This document shows positions 14,794 through 24,159 of a stretch of DNA of 64,000 nt, in pieces. The stretch covers positions 186,001 through 250,000 of the forward strand of contig NZ_JABFCN010000009.1 in the NCBI RefSeq assembly GCF_013087515.1, written 5' to 3'. The notes under the pieces are model-generated. The model made no database searches, was not told the origin of the DNA, and was given only the letters and a program-made list of their open reading frames with translations. The stretch comes from Rhizobium sophorae. GTDB lineage: Bacteria; Pseudomonadota; Alphaproteobacteria; Rhizobiales; Rhizobiaceae. The first letter of the stretch is position 1. The number at the start of each line of letters is the position of its first letter. A program made the translations under genes and the position numbers.

Positions 14794-17232
14794 ATGATGA
14801 ACCTTGCCGAATATCGCAACCGCAACACCCGGCTCGCCGACTTCCTCCCCTGGGTCGCGCTGGTCGGCGAAGGCGTCGTCCTCAACAAGGATGGTAGCCT
14901 GCAGCGCACCGCCCGGTTTCGCGGCCCCGATCTCGACAGCGCCGTGCCGGCCGAGCTGATCGCGGTCGCGGGACGGCTGAACAATGCCTTCCGCCGCCTC
15001 GGCTCCGGCTGGGCGATCTTCGTCGAGGCGCAGCGGCACGGCGCCGCCACCTATCCCGACAGCATGTTCGCCGACAGCGCCTCCGCGCTGGTCGACGCCG
15101 AACGCAAGGCCGACTTCGAGGAAGCCGGCGCGCATTTCGAGTCGAGCTACTTCCTGACCTTCCTCTATCTGCCTCCAGCCGAGGACGCCGCGCGCGCCGA
15201 AACCTGGCTCTACGAGGGCCGCGACCATGCCGGCGTCGATGCACGCGAGGTCCTGCGGGGTTTTGCCGACCGCACCGATCGCATCCTCCAGCTCATCGAC
15301 GCCTTCATGCCTGAATGCGCCTGGCTCGATGACGGCGAGACCCTGACCCATCTGCATTCGACGGTCTCGACGAAGCGGCATCGGGTCCGGGTGCCCGAGA
15401 CACCCATGTATCTCGACGCACTGCTCGCCGATCAGCCGCTCACCGGCGGGCTCGAACCCCGGCTCGGTGACGCACATGTCCGCATCCTCACCATCGTCGG
15501 CTTCCCCACCGCGACCACGCCCGGGATCCTCGACGAGTTGAACCGCCTGGCTTTTCCCTATCGTTGGTCGACGCGCGCCGTTCTCCTCGACAAGACCGAC
15601 GCGACCAAGCTGCTGACCAAGATCCGGCGGCAATGGTTCGCCAAGCGCAAGTCGATCGCCGCCATCCTCAAGGAGGTGATGACTAATGAGGCGTCAGTGC
15701 TGGTCGACACCGACGCGGCGAACAAGGCCGCCGACGCCGACATGGCGTTGCAGGAGCTCGGCGCGGACTATGCCGGCCAAGCCTATGTGACGGCGACGAT
15801 CACTGTCTGGGACGAGGATCCACGAATCGCGGCCGAGAAGCTCCGCCTCGTCGAGAAGGTCATCCAAGGCCGCGACTTCACCGCCATGCCCGAGACGATC
15901 AACGCGGTGGACGCCTGGCTCGGGTCGCTGCCCGGCCATGTGTACGCCAATGTCCGGCAACCACCCATCAACACGCTCAATCTCGCCCACATGATCCCGC
16001 TGTCGGCGGTATGGGCGGGACCGGAACGGGACGAGCACTTCGCAGCACCCCCACTGCTGTTCGGCAAGACCGAAGGCTCGACCCCGTTCCGGCTTTCCAT
16101 CCACGTCGGCGACGTCGGTCACACACTGATCGTCGGCCCGACCGGCGCCGGCAAATCCGTGCTGCTGGCGCTGATGGCGCTGCAGTTCCGCCGCTATGCG
16201 CGCTCCCAGGTCTTTGCGTTCGATTTCGGTGGGTCGATCCGGGCCGCGGCGCTCGCCATGCGTGGCGATTGGCACGATCTCAGCGGTGGACTCACCGAAG
16301 GTGCCGACGACAGCGTGTCGCTGCAGCCGCTGGCACGCATTGACGATGTCGCGGAACGCGCCTGGGCGGCGGACTGGCTCGCCGCCATCTTGGGACGCGA
16401 GAGCGTTTCGATTACGCCCGAGGTCAAGGAGCATCTCTGGTCGGCGCTCTCGTCGCTCGCCTCCGCGCCGATCGGCGAGCGCACGCTGACGGGCCTGTCG
16501 GTCCTGCTGCAGTCAAACGACCTTAAGCAGGCGCTGCGGCCGTTCTGCGTCGGCGGCCCCTATGGCCGGCTGCTCGACGCCGAAGCCGAGCATCTCGGCG
16601 AAGCCTCGGTTCAGGCGTTCGAGACCGAAGGACTGATCGGGACTGGCGCCGCGGCCGCCGTGCTCGCCTATCTCTTCCATCGCATCGAGGATCGTCTCGA
16701 CGGCCGGCCGACGCTGCTGATCGTCGATGAAGGCTGGCTGGCCCTCGATGACGAGGGCTTCGCCGGCCAGATTCGTGAATGGCTGAAGACGCTGCGCAAG
16801 AAGAACGCCAGCGTCATCTTCGCCACCCAGTCGCTTTCAGACATTGACGGCTCGGCAATCGCGCCGGCCATCATCGAGAGCTGCCAGACCCGCATCCTGC
16901 TGCCGAACGAACGCGCGATCGAGCCGCAGATCACGGCGATATATCGCCGCTTTGGGTTGAACGACCGGCAGATCGAGATCCTCGCCCGGGCCATGCCCAA
17001 GCGCGACTATTACTGCCAGTCGCGCCGCGGTAATCGCTTGTTCGAGCTCGGCCTGTCGGATGTGGCGCTCGCCCTCTGTGCAACATCTTCAAAGACCGAT
17101 CAGGCTGCGATCGCGCAGACGGTCGCAGCGCACGGGCGCGAGGACTTCCTGGCGGCATGGCTGCGCCAGCGCGGCCTCGGCTGGGCCGCCGATCTCATCC
17201 CCAACCTCAACAACATGGAGACGTCCTCATGA
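14794..17232 (+). CDS. trbE: TrbE, conjugal transfer ATPase (VirB4-like)
   Basis: An 812-residue VirB4-class ATPase (MMNLAEYRNRNTRLADFLPW). The N-terminal half is the CagE/TrbE/VirB domain. The C-terminal half holds Walker A GPTGAGKS (residues 448-455) and Walker B TLLIVDEGWLAL (about residue 640), followed by ATQSLSDI. It is the largest energy-supplying subunit of the transfer channel. The true start is the ATG pair at 14794/14797; the frame is open upstream but that stretch belongs to trbD. The stop overlaps trbJ by 4 bases. Confidence 0.97.
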   Translation: MMNLAEYRNRNTRLADFLPWVALVGEGVVLNKDGSLQRTARFRGPDLDSAVPAELIAVAGRLNNAFRRLGSGWAIFVEAQRHGAATYPDSMFADSASALVDAERKADFEEAGAHFESSYFLTFLYLPPAEDAARAETWLYEGRDHAGVDAREVLRGFADRTDRILQLIDAFMPECAWLDDGETLTHLHSTVSTKRHRVRVPETPMYLDALLADQPLTGGLEPRLGDAHVRILTIVGFPTATTPGILDELNRLAFPYRWSTRAVLLDKTDATKLLTKIRRQWFAKRKSIAAILKEVMTNEASVLVDTDAANKAADADMALQELGADYAGQAYVTATITVWDEDPRIAAEKLRLVEKVIQGRDFTAMPETINAVDAWLGSLPGHVYANVRQPPINTLNLAHMIPLSAVWAGPERDEHFAAPPLLFGKTEGSTPFRLSIHVGDVGHTLIVGPTGAGKSVLLALMALQFRRYARSQVFAFDFGGSIRAAALAMRGDWHDLSGGLTEGADDSVSLQPLARIDDVAERAWAADWLAAILGRESVSITPEVKEHLWSALSSLASAPIGERTLTGLSVLLQSNDLKQALRPFCVGGPYGRLLDAEAEHLGEASVQAFETEGLIGTGAAAAVLAYLFHRIEDRLDGRPTLLIVDEGWLALDDEGFAGQIREWLKTLRKKNASVIFATQSLSDIDGSAIAPAIIESCQTRILLPNERAIEPQITAIYRRFGLNDRQIEILARAMPKRDYYCQSRRGNRLFELGLSDVALALCATSSKTDQAAIAQTVAAHGREDFLAAWLRQRGLGWAADLIPNLNNMETSS

Positions 17233-17999
17233 CCCCGCGTCGTTCGCGCGGCGTGCGCCTTGCCGCCGCGCTGCTCACCGCTTCCGTTGCCACGACCCCG
17301 TTCCTGGCGGCTCCCGCACACGCACAGTTCGGACGCATCGTCTATGATCCCACAAATTACGCGCAGAACGTCCTGACGGCGGCCCGCACCCTTCAGCAGG
17401 TCAATCAGCAGATCACCCAGCTTCAGAACGAAGCCACGATGCTGATCAACCAGGCCCGCAATCTCGCAAGCCTTCCCTATTCCTCGCTCCAGCAGCTACA
17501 GCAGTCCGTGCAGCGGACCCAGCAGCTCCTGCAACAGGCGCAGCGCATCGCCTACGATGTCCAGAACATCGATCAGGCATTCCAGACCACCTACGGCAAC
17601 GCCTCGATGTCGGCGTCCGATCGGCAGCTCGTCGCCGGAGCCCGGGAACGCTGGCAGAATACCGTCGGCGGCTTGCAAGACGCCATGCGCGTGCAGGCCG
17701 GTGTCGTCGGCAATATCGACACCAACCGGTCCGAGATGTCGTCACTGATCGGACGCAGCCAAGGGGCGACCGGCGCGCTGCAGGCGACGCAAGCCGGTAA
17801 TCAGCTCCTCGCGCTGCAGGCGCAGCAACTCGCAGACCTGACCGCCGTGGTGGCCGCCAACGGTCGTGCGCAGGCGCTCCAATCGGCCGAACAAGCTGCG
17901 GCCGCCGAACAGGGTCGCGAGCAGCGCCGCCGCTTCCTTACGCCGGGCTCCGGCTATCAGGCGGGCAACGCCCGCATGTTCCCGAACAGTGGCAACTGA
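17229..17999 (+). CDS. trbJ: TrbJ, mating-pair formation protein (VirB5-like)
   Basis: A 256-residue secreted protein with a signal peptide cleaved near AHAQFG. A very glutamine-rich region with coiled-coil character follows (residues about 55-115), as in TrbJ/VirB5 minor pilus components. The characteristic FGRIVYDPTNYAQN begins the mature part. It lies between trbE (4-base overlap) and the small trbK gene. Confidence 0.94.
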   Translation: MTPRRSRGVRLAAALLTASVATTPFLAAPAHAQFGRIVYDPTNYAQNVLTAARTLQQVNQQITQLQNEATMLINQARNLASLPYSSLQQLQQSVQRTQQLLQQAQRIAYDVQNIDQAFQTTYGNASMSASDRQLVAGARERWQNTVGGLQDAMRVQAGVVGNIDTNRSEMSSLIGRSQGATGALQATQAGNQLLALQAQQLADLTAVVAANGRAQALQSAEQAAAAEQGREQRRRFLTPGSGYQAGNARMFPNSGN

Positions 18000-18011
18000 G
18001 GGGGCGCGGCC

Positions 18012-18374
18012 ATGGACGGCAAGATCCTCGCCCGACTTGGCGCGGTGGTATTCGTCGCGGTGGCCGTCACCGCGACGGCGATCGAGTTCAGCCGGGATGA
18101 GGAGTCGGCGGAGAGCTGGGCTTCGTCACGACCGGGCACGGCCCCGTCCGACCCCTTACGCGACGAGCTGTTCCGCTGCCAGGCCCTCGGAGAGGCCGGC
18201 CCGCGCGACGCGGCCTGCCTGCGTGCCTGGGCGGAGAACCGCAACCGCTTCCTTGCGCCGGGCGCTCGACCGGCAGAGCGGCTGCCAGAAGCGGCGCCGG
18301 CTCCCCATCCGCAAGCGGACCCGGCCATGCCGGCCCATCCGGCGCCGGTCTCTCCGCCGGCCGAGACGCGGTAG
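18012..18374 (+). CDS. TrbK-alt, putative entry-exclusion protein
   Basis: A 120-residue protein with one N-terminal membrane segment (MDGKILARLGAVVFVAVAVTA). The short conserved region has the pattern DELFRCQALGEAGPRDAACLRAWAENR, with a Cys pair, and a proline-rich tail follows. This matches the small TrbK-alt proteins found between trbJ and trbL in alphaproteobacterial systems, assumed to exclude redundant transfer. Function is by position and motif only. Confidence 0.8.
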   Translation: MDGKILARLGAVVFVAVAVTATAIEFSRDEESAESWASSRPGTAPSDPLRDELFRCQALGEAGPRDAACLRAWAENRNRFLAPGARPAERLPEAAPAPHPQADPAMPAHPAPVSPPAETR

Positions 18375-18378
18375 CGTC

Positions 18379-19746
18379 ATGGGCAACACCGGCGTCATTG
18401 ACCACTTCCTTGAAGTCTTCACCCGCTACATCGATTCCGGCTTCGGGCTGCTCAGCGGTGAAGTCGCGTTCATCGCCACGACGCTGATCGTGATCGATGT
18501 GACGCTGGCGGCGCTCTTCTGGTCCTGGGGCGGCGACGACGACATCTTCGCCGCCCGACTCGTGAAGAAGACGCTGTTCGTCGGCGTGTTCGCTTACATC
18601 ATCGGCAACTGGAATAACCTCGCGCGGATCGTCTTCGAGAGCTTCGCGGGTTTGGGCCTGAAGGCCAGTGGCACCGGCTTCACGACCGCCGACCTGCTGC
18701 GGCCCGGCAAGGTGGCCCAGACCGGTCTCGATGCCGGGCGGCCGCTCCTGGAATCGATCTCGGGCCTGATGGGTTACTGGTCGTTCTTCGAGAACTTTAT
18801 CCAGATCGCCTGCATGTTCCTCGCCTGGGCGCTGGTGCTGCTCGCCTTCTTCATCCTCGCCATCCAGCTCTTCGTCACGCTGATCGAATTCAAGCTGACG
18901 ACGCTCGCGGGCTTCGTCCTCATTCCGTTCGGCCTGTTCGGCAAGTCCGCCTTCATGGCCGAACGTGTGCTCGGCAACGTCATCTCGTCCGGCATCAAGG
19001 TGTTGGTGCTCGCCGTCATCATCGGCATCGGCTCGACACTGTTTTCCGAATTCACCGCCGGCTTCGGCGGCGCCACGCCTTCGATCGACGAAGCCATGGC
19101 CATCGTCCTGGCCGCGCTGTCGCTCCTCGGCCTCGGCATCTTTGGCCCTGGCATCGCCAGCGGCATCGTCTCCGGCGGCCCACAGCTCAGCGCCGGCGCG
19201 GCGGTTGGTACAGGTCTCGCGGCCGGCGGCATGATCGCCGCGGGAGCCGGCGCGGTCGGCGCCGTCGCCTCCGGCGGTGCGGCACTTGCCGGAGGCGCAG
19301 CAGCCGCGGCCCGGGGCGGCGCCGCGATGGCGGGTGGCGCGTCCACTGCGTACAGCCTCGGCGCAGCCGGCCAGTCAGGCGCCAGCGGCATCGCGTCAGG
19401 TCTCGGCGGTGTTGCCCGCGCCGGCGGTGGCGCGGCTGTTTCGCCGCTGCGCCGTGCCGCCTCACGCGCCGCAGAGAGCATGCGCTCCAGCTTCAATGCC
19501 GGCGCCAAGGCCGCGTTCGAAGCCACTGGCGGCTCCTCGACGATGGGATCGGTCGGTGGCGACGCAGCCGGCGATGGCGGCGGCTCGGCCGCTCGGGCAG
19601 CCGCGGGCGGACCGCCCGCATGGGCGCAGCGCATGCGCCGCTCCCAACGCATGACCCACGCCGTCCAGGCGACCGCCCATGCCGTGCGCTCCGGTGACGC
19701 CCATGGCGGCGGCTCCTCTGTCAATCTCTCCGAAGGCGACCGCTGA
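18379..19746 (+). CDS. trbL: TrbL, mating-pair formation membrane protein (VirB6-like)
   Basis: A 455-residue polytopic inner-membrane protein. The start is the ATG at 18379 (MGNTGVIDHFLEVF); the longer open frame upstream overlaps trbK in another frame. About six membrane segments occupy residues 25-290, with GGDDDIFAARLVKKTLFVG between the first two. The last 160 residues are a low-complexity Gly/Ala/Ser-rich tail, common in TrbL. It forms part of the channel base. The stop overlaps the trbF start by one base. Confidence 0.95.
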   Translation: MGNTGVIDHFLEVFTRYIDSGFGLLSGEVAFIATTLIVIDVTLAALFWSWGGDDDIFAARLVKKTLFVGVFAYIIGNWNNLARIVFESFAGLGLKASGTGFTTADLLRPGKVAQTGLDAGRPLLESISGLMGYWSFFENFIQIACMFLAWALVLLAFFILAIQLFVTLIEFKLTTLAGFVLIPFGLFGKSAFMAERVLGNVISSGIKVLVLAVIIGIGSTLFSEFTAGFGGATPSIDEAMAIVLAALSLLGLGIFGPGIASGIVSGGPQLSAGAAVGTGLAAGGMIAAGAGAVGAVASGGAALAGGAAAAARGGAAMAGGASTAYSLGAAGQSGASGIASGLGGVARAGGGAAVSPLRRAASRAAESMRSSFNAGAKAAFEATGGSSTMGSVGGDAAGDGGGSAARAAAGGPPAWAQRMRRSQRMTHAVQATAHAVRSGDAHGGGSSVNLSEGDR

Positions 19747-20429
19747 TGTTTAAACGACTCTCCACCCACTATGGAAAATCCCCCGAGCCTGAGACGCCCT
19801 ATCAACGCGCCGCGCAGGTCTGGGACGAACGGATCGGCGCGTCGCGCGTCCAGGCGAAGAACTGGCGGCTGATGGCCTTCGGCTCGCTAGTTCTCTCGGC
19901 CGCCTTCGCCACCGCGCTGGTCTGGCAATCGGCGCGCGGCACGATCGTCCCCTGGGTGGTGCAGGTCGACCGGCTCGGCCAGGCCCAAGCCGTGGCGCCT
20001 GCCGTCGCCGACTATCGCCCGACCGATCCGCAGATCGCCTTCCACCTGGCGGGGTTCATCGAGCAGGTCCGCTCGATTCCGGCCGACGCCATCATCGTGC
20101 GGCAGAACTGGCTGCGCGCCTACGACTTCACAACCGACCGCGGCGCGGCGGCGCTCAACGACTATGCGCGGGCAAACGACCCGTTCACCAAGGTCGGCCG
20201 CCAGCAGATCGCCGTTGAAGTCTCGAGCGTCATCCGCGCGTCTCCAGACAGTTTCCGCGTCGCTTGGGTCGAGCGCCGCTACGAGAACGGCCAACTCGCC
20301 ACGACCGAGCGCTGGACCGCGATCCTGACAATCGTCGTGCAGGTCCCGCGCAACGCCGATCGGCTCAGGGCGAACCCGCTCGGCATCTACGTCAACGCCA
20401 TCAACTGGTCACGGGAGCTTGAGCAATGA
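19746..20429 (+). CDS. trbF: TrbF, mating-pair formation protein (VirB8-like)
   Basis: A 227-residue protein with a short cytoplasmic N-terminus (PYQRAAQVWDERIGASRVQAKNWR), one membrane segment at about 40-60, and a periplasmic VirB8-fold domain (PWVVQVDRLGQ through NPLGIYVNAINWSREL). It is a core assembly factor of the transfer channel. It overlaps trbG by 4 bases. Confidence 0.95.
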   Translation: MFKRLSTHYGKSPEPETPYQRAAQVWDERIGASRVQAKNWRLMAFGSLVLSAAFATALVWQSARGTIVPWVVQVDRLGQAQAVAPAVADYRPTDPQIAFHLAGFIEQVRSIPADAIIVRQNWLRAYDFTTDRGAAALNDYARANDPFTKVGRQQIAVEVSSVIRASPDSFRVAWVERRYENGQLATTERWTAILTIVVQVPRNADRLRANPLGIYVNAINWSRELEQ

Positions 20430-21475
20430 AGCCGTCTTTCCGTAAAGCCGGAAACCCGGCTTCACACAATTCCTCAGCTCCGGCTTTGCGCCGAGGCGCA
20501 CTGCCGCTCCTGCTGCTGGCGACGTCCGCGCTTGCCGGCTGCGCCACCAGCACGCCGCCGCCGGGAATCTCCTACGATGCTGCCGCGCCCGCCGTGCAGA
20601 CCGTCGACCCACCGGCGCCAGTCACCGTGGTCGAGATTCCGCGACCGCTTCCGCTGCCTGGCCAGATGCAACGCGTCGAACCGTCCCGATCGACACCCGA
20701 GCCGACCGACCCGATGGCGCGCGTCAACCAGGCCAACGCCGCCGCGCGCATCCAGCCCGTGCGCAACGGCTTCATCAACTCGATGCAGGTCTACCCCTTC
20801 ACTCAGGGCGCACTCTACCAAGTCTACACCGCCGTCGGGCAGATCACGGACATCGCGTTGCAGCCGGGCGAGCAGCTCGTTGGCTCGGGTCCCGTCGCCG
20901 CTGGCGACACGGTGCGCTGGATCATCGGCGACACACAGAGCGGCGCCGGGCCGACGCTTCAGATCCATATCCTGGTGAAGCCGACCCGGCCGGATTTGAT
21001 GACCAACCTCGTCATCAACACCAACCTGCGCACCTATCACATGGAGCTGCGGTCGACCGAGCGGACCTACATGGCCTCGGTCTCCTGGCAGTACCCGCAG
21101 GACCAGCTCATCGCGCTGCGCCGCCAGAACCAACAGGCTGAGGCCGCGCAGCCGGTCGCATCCGGCGTCGACCTCGCCAACGTCAACTTCCGCTACGCGA
21201 TCAACGGCGACCGCGCGCCGTGGCGGCCGCTGCGCGCCTTCGACGACGGCCGCCAGGTCTTCATCGAATTCCCACGCGGTATTGGCCAGGGAGAAATGCC
21301 GCCACTATTCGTGGTCGGCCCGGAGGGCAACACCTCGGAGCTGGTGAACTACCGGGTGCGCGGCCATCACATGATCGTCGATCGGCTCTTCGCCGCCGCC
21401 GAGTTGCGGTTCGGCTCCGGCGACCGCCAGAAGCGCGTCCGCATCGTGCGCAGCGATGGGAGGCCAGCGTCGTGA
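20426..21475 (+). CDS. trbG: TrbG, outer-membrane channel component (VirB9-like)
   Basis: A 349-residue protein with a signal peptide containing a lipoprotein-like SALAGC site (about residue 38), a proline-rich linker, and the VirB9/CagX domain (YPFTQGALYQVYTAVGQITDIALQPGE to the end, including the C-terminal YRVRGHHMIVDRLF strand). It forms the outer-membrane ring with TrbI and TrbF. The stop overlaps trbI. Confidence 0.95.
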   Translation: MKPSFRKAGNPASHNSSAPALRRGALPLLLLATSALAGCATSTPPPGISYDAAAPAVQTVDPPAPVTVVEIPRPLPLPGQMQRVEPSRSTPEPTDPMARVNQANAAARIQPVRNGFINSMQVYPFTQGALYQVYTAVGQITDIALQPGEQLVGSGPVAAGDTVRWIIGDTQSGAGPTLQIHILVKPTRPDLMTNLVINTNLRTYHMELRSTERTYMASVSWQYPQDQLIALRRQNQQAEAAQPVASGVDLANVNFRYAINGDRAPWRPLRAFDDGRQVFIEFPRGIGQGEMPPLFVVGPEGNTSELVNYRVRGHHMIVDRLFAAAELRFGSGDRQKRVRIVRSDGRPAS

Positions 21476-22698
21476 GCGAGACGGAGCCCCGGAAAGAGGA
21501 AGGGCCGGACGAGGAGGCTCGGCCGTTGACAGGCGAGCCCGTCGGTCCCGCGCCGATGCGGCTGCGCACCGAACCGCCGCGCGTCACCCGAGTGTCGCGC
21601 AAGGTGCTGGCGGGTCTCGGCCTGGTCGCGAGTGTCGGGATCGGCGGTGCGCTCATCTATGCCCTACAGACCCGCGATGGCGGTCGGCCGAACGAGGAAC
21701 TCTATTCGACCGAGAACCGCTCGACAGCCGATGGCATCGCCGGTTTGCCGCGCGACTATAGCGGCGTGCCTCAGCTTGGCCCGCCGCTTCCGGGCGACCT
21801 TGGTCGCCCCATCCTTGGCGCACAGAATCGCGGCCAACCCGTGCCGACACCCGGCATGGCCACCCCGAGCCCCGGCCCCAGTCCGGAAGAGCAGCGGCGC
21901 ATTCAGGAGCTTGAATCGGCACGCACGGCGCGTTTGTTCGCCGCCACCGAAACCCGGACGGCGACGATGACACCGTCCCAGGCAACGCCCGGTGTGCTAC
22001 CGACGCCCGATCTAACCAGTCTCGGGCTGGCCCCGCCGCCAACGACGCCGACGGCGCAGGATCGGCAAAACGCCTTCCTCAACGCCGCCGCCGATCGGCG
22101 CACCGTCGCGCCGGACCGCGTCGCCGCGCCCGCATCGCCGAACATCCTCCAGGCAGGCGCCGTTATCTCGGCGGCTCTGATCACCGGCATCCGTTCGGAT
22201 CTCCCCGGCCAGATCACAGCTCACGTGACTGAAAATATCTATGACAGCCCGACGGGGCGCATCCTGCTCGTGCCTCAGGGCACGCGGGTAATCGGCCAGT
22301 ACGACAACAACGTCCAGTTCGGGCAGAGCCGCGTGCTTCTAGTTTGGAACCGGCTGATCTTCCCGAACGGTCGCTCAATCGTGCTCGAGCGTCAACCAGG
22401 CGCGGACGCGGAAGGGTTCGCCGGGCTTCAGGACGGCGTCGACTACCATTGGTGGGATCTAGCCAAGGCGGCGGGCCTCTCGACGCTGCTCAGCGTCGGT
22501 GCAGAACTCGCCGTGGACAATGACGACCGTCTGATCCAGGCAATCCGTGACGGCGGGCAAGACACGATCAACGACGCCGGCCAGCAGATCGTCCGGCGCC
22601 AGCTCAACATCGCCCCGACGCTCACCATCCGCCCGGGCTTTCCCGTCCGCGTGATCGTCACGCGAGATTTGGTGCTCGAACGCTACGGAGCCTCCTGA
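21472..22698 (+). CDS. trbI: TrbI, channel scaffold (VirB10-like)
   Basis: A 408-residue protein starting at GTG inside an ATGA-like overlap with trbG (MSETEPRKEEG). A charged cytoplasmic stretch and one membrane segment (about 44-62) precede a long Pro-rich spacer, followed by the VirB10/TrbI beta-barrel domain (AGAVISAALITGIRSDLPGQITAHVTE onward). It spans both membranes in the type IV secretion channel. The DUF2274 gene begins on its stop codon. Confidence 0.95.
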   Translation: MSETEPRKEEGPDEEARPLTGEPVGPAPMRLRTEPPRVTRVSRKVLAGLGLVASVGIGGALIYALQTRDGGRPNEELYSTENRSTADGIAGLPRDYSGVPQLGPPLPGDLGRPILGAQNRGQPVPTPGMATPSPGPSPEEQRRIQELESARTARLFAATETRTATMTPSQATPGVLPTPDLTSLGLAPPPTTPTAQDRQNAFLNAAADRRTVAPDRVAAPASPNILQAGAVISAALITGIRSDLPGQITAHVTENIYDSPTGRILLVPQGTRVIGQYDNNVQFGQSRVLLVWNRLIFPNGRSIVLERQPGADAEGFAGLQDGVDYHWWDLAKAAGLSTLLSVGAELAVDNDDRLIQAIRDGGQDTINDAGQQIVRRQLNIAPTLTIRPGFPVRVIVTRDLVLERYGAS

Positions 22699-22916
22699 TG
22701 ACAAAGCTGAAGCTCGGCCCGATTACGGATGACAAGCCGGTCAAGGTGACAGTGGAACTGCCGCCATCGTTACACCGCGATCTTATCGCCTATGCCGAAA
22801 TACTGTCACGTGAGACCGGCCAGGCGGTGGCCGACCCGGCAAAGCTGATCGCGCCAATGGTGCAACGCTTTATCGCCACCGATCGAGGTTTTGCGAAGGC
22901 GCGCCGCTCGTCCTGA
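22698..22916 (+). CDS. DUF2274 protein, last gene of the trb operon
   Basis: A 72-residue protein (MTKLKLGPITDDKPVKVTVELPPSLHRDL). The short beta strand followed by helices looks like a ribbon-helix-helix fold, so DNA binding is possible. Proteins of this family regularly end trb operons in Alphaproteobacteria. Its start is coupled to the trbI stop by 1 base. Role unknown. Confidence 0.85.
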   Translation: MTKLKLGPITDDKPVKVTVELPPSLHRDLIAYAEILSRETGQAVADPAKLIAPMVQRFIATDRGFAKARRSS

Positions 22917-23046
22917 GCGAACAGGCAGACCCTGCAATCACGGCCGTTGCGCAAGACCTTGCATCGTCTCCGCGACGAGAGGTTGGCATGGCCGTCCGAC
23001 ACCAGTGTAAGACTTGAATATCAGAAAGCGAGCCGACTCGTCGAAA

Positions 23047-23961
23047 CTATGTATGTTCTCGCCGACGCGCTGTTGAGCTTGCAAGTTGCTCCCCTGTCTG
23101 AAGGAACTTGTGAAACGCCGGATTGTCGTTTTCGTACAACCAGACTGCGCTGAACGGTACGATGTCGGCGCGAGCGGTCAACGGCCGTAGCACCAACCCC
23201 GGCACCTTGACAGCGGCCCATGCCGCCGAGACCAGGGTGATGCCTTGGCCAAGGCTGACGAGGTTCATAAGCGTGTCCTGCAGCGCCGCCTTCTCTTCGA
23301 TATAGGGGTAGTTGCTGTAATCGGCGGATCGCCGAACAATATAGTGATGAACCTCGGGCCCCGGTTCTCCACGGCTCACGAGGAAGTGCTCCTCTTTGAG
23401 GTCGGGCCAATCGAGCTTGTGTTTTTCAGCCAGCGGATGGCTTTCCGGCAATGCGACATGGACGCGCTCGCGCCACAGCTCCCGTGTCTCACAGCCAGGT
23501 ATCGCTCCCGAACCTGTAACGATGGCGGCATCCAATCGACCGGTCCTCACCGCTGCGAGATGCTCCAGTCGGCCGCCGTCACGAACGTCAATGATCACGC
23601 AGGGATGGCGTTCCGCATAGCTTTGAACGAGTTCTCGCAGAAATCCGCCTGCCAGCGAGGTCAGTATGCCAATGCGTAACAAGCCTGACTCAGCCGCCCG
23701 CGTTGTGCGGGCAGAGCGTCTTGCGGATTCAAGCTGCTCGATCACGGGCGAGACATCAGCCAAGAAGTGCCGCCCCGCCGGGGTCAGCCGCACCCCACTG
23801 CGTGCCCGCTCGAACAATGACACGCCGAGGTCATCTTCCAGTTGCTTCAGCGCGCGGCTGACACTTGATTGATCGACATCGCACATTTCCGCTGCGCGCC
23901 TGAAGCTCCCTACTTGCGCGGCGACTGACAGGTATCGCAGTTGTCGAAGCGCGTTCCTCAT
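23047..23961 (-). CDS. LysR family transcriptional regulator
   Basis: A 304-residue LysR protein with an N-terminal winged helix-turn-helix (LRYLSVAAQVGSFRRAAEMCDVDQSSVSRALKQLEDDLG) and a periplasmic-binding-like effector domain from about residue 90. It converges on the trb operon end. The nearest possible target is uncertain, because the gene behind its promoter (24160) runs in the same direction and ends 198 bases away. A LysR gene in this place beside trbI-DUF2274 is a recurrent arrangement in related elements and may belong to the transfer module. Confidence 0.9.
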   Translation of the reverse strand: MRNALRQLRYLSVAAQVGSFRRAAEMCDVDQSSVSRALKQLEDDLGVSLFERARSGVRLTPAGRHFLADVSPVIEQLESARRSARTTRAAESGLLRIGILTSLAGGFLRELVQSYAERHPCVIIDVRDGGRLEHLAAVRTGRLDAAIVTGSGAIPGCETRELWRERVHVALPESHPLAEKHKLDWPDLKEEHFLVSRGEPGPEVHHYIVRRSADYSNYPYIEEKAALQDTLMNLVSLGQGITLVSAAWAAVKVPGLVLRPLTARADIVPFSAVWLYENDNPAFHKFLQTGEQLASSTARRREHT

Positions 23962-24159
23962 GGCCGCGGCTCGTCGCGGTCGACGACGCCGATCAGCGGC
24001 GCATCGCTGGGGCGAACCCGCGCTCTGGAGCCAATATGCAGACTTTCGTACGGACGGCGGCTCATTTGGGCACCCCGTCAGTTCAGCGGTTCGGGTGTGA
24101 CCGGGCCGGCTTCGTCGGTATTGGCGGCAGGCTTCAAAGAGGTGCCCATCCCAAAGGTC

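Noticed and set aside
14728-15633. 301-codon minus-strand frame over trbE
   Set aside because: Antisense of the TrbE N-terminal domain, rich in Gly/Asp/Glu as expected for reversed high-GC codons.
18774-19805. 343-codon frame on the minus strand over trbL
   Set aside because: It mirrors the Gly/Ala-rich tail of TrbL in high-GC DNA and has no recognisable domain; trbL is certain.
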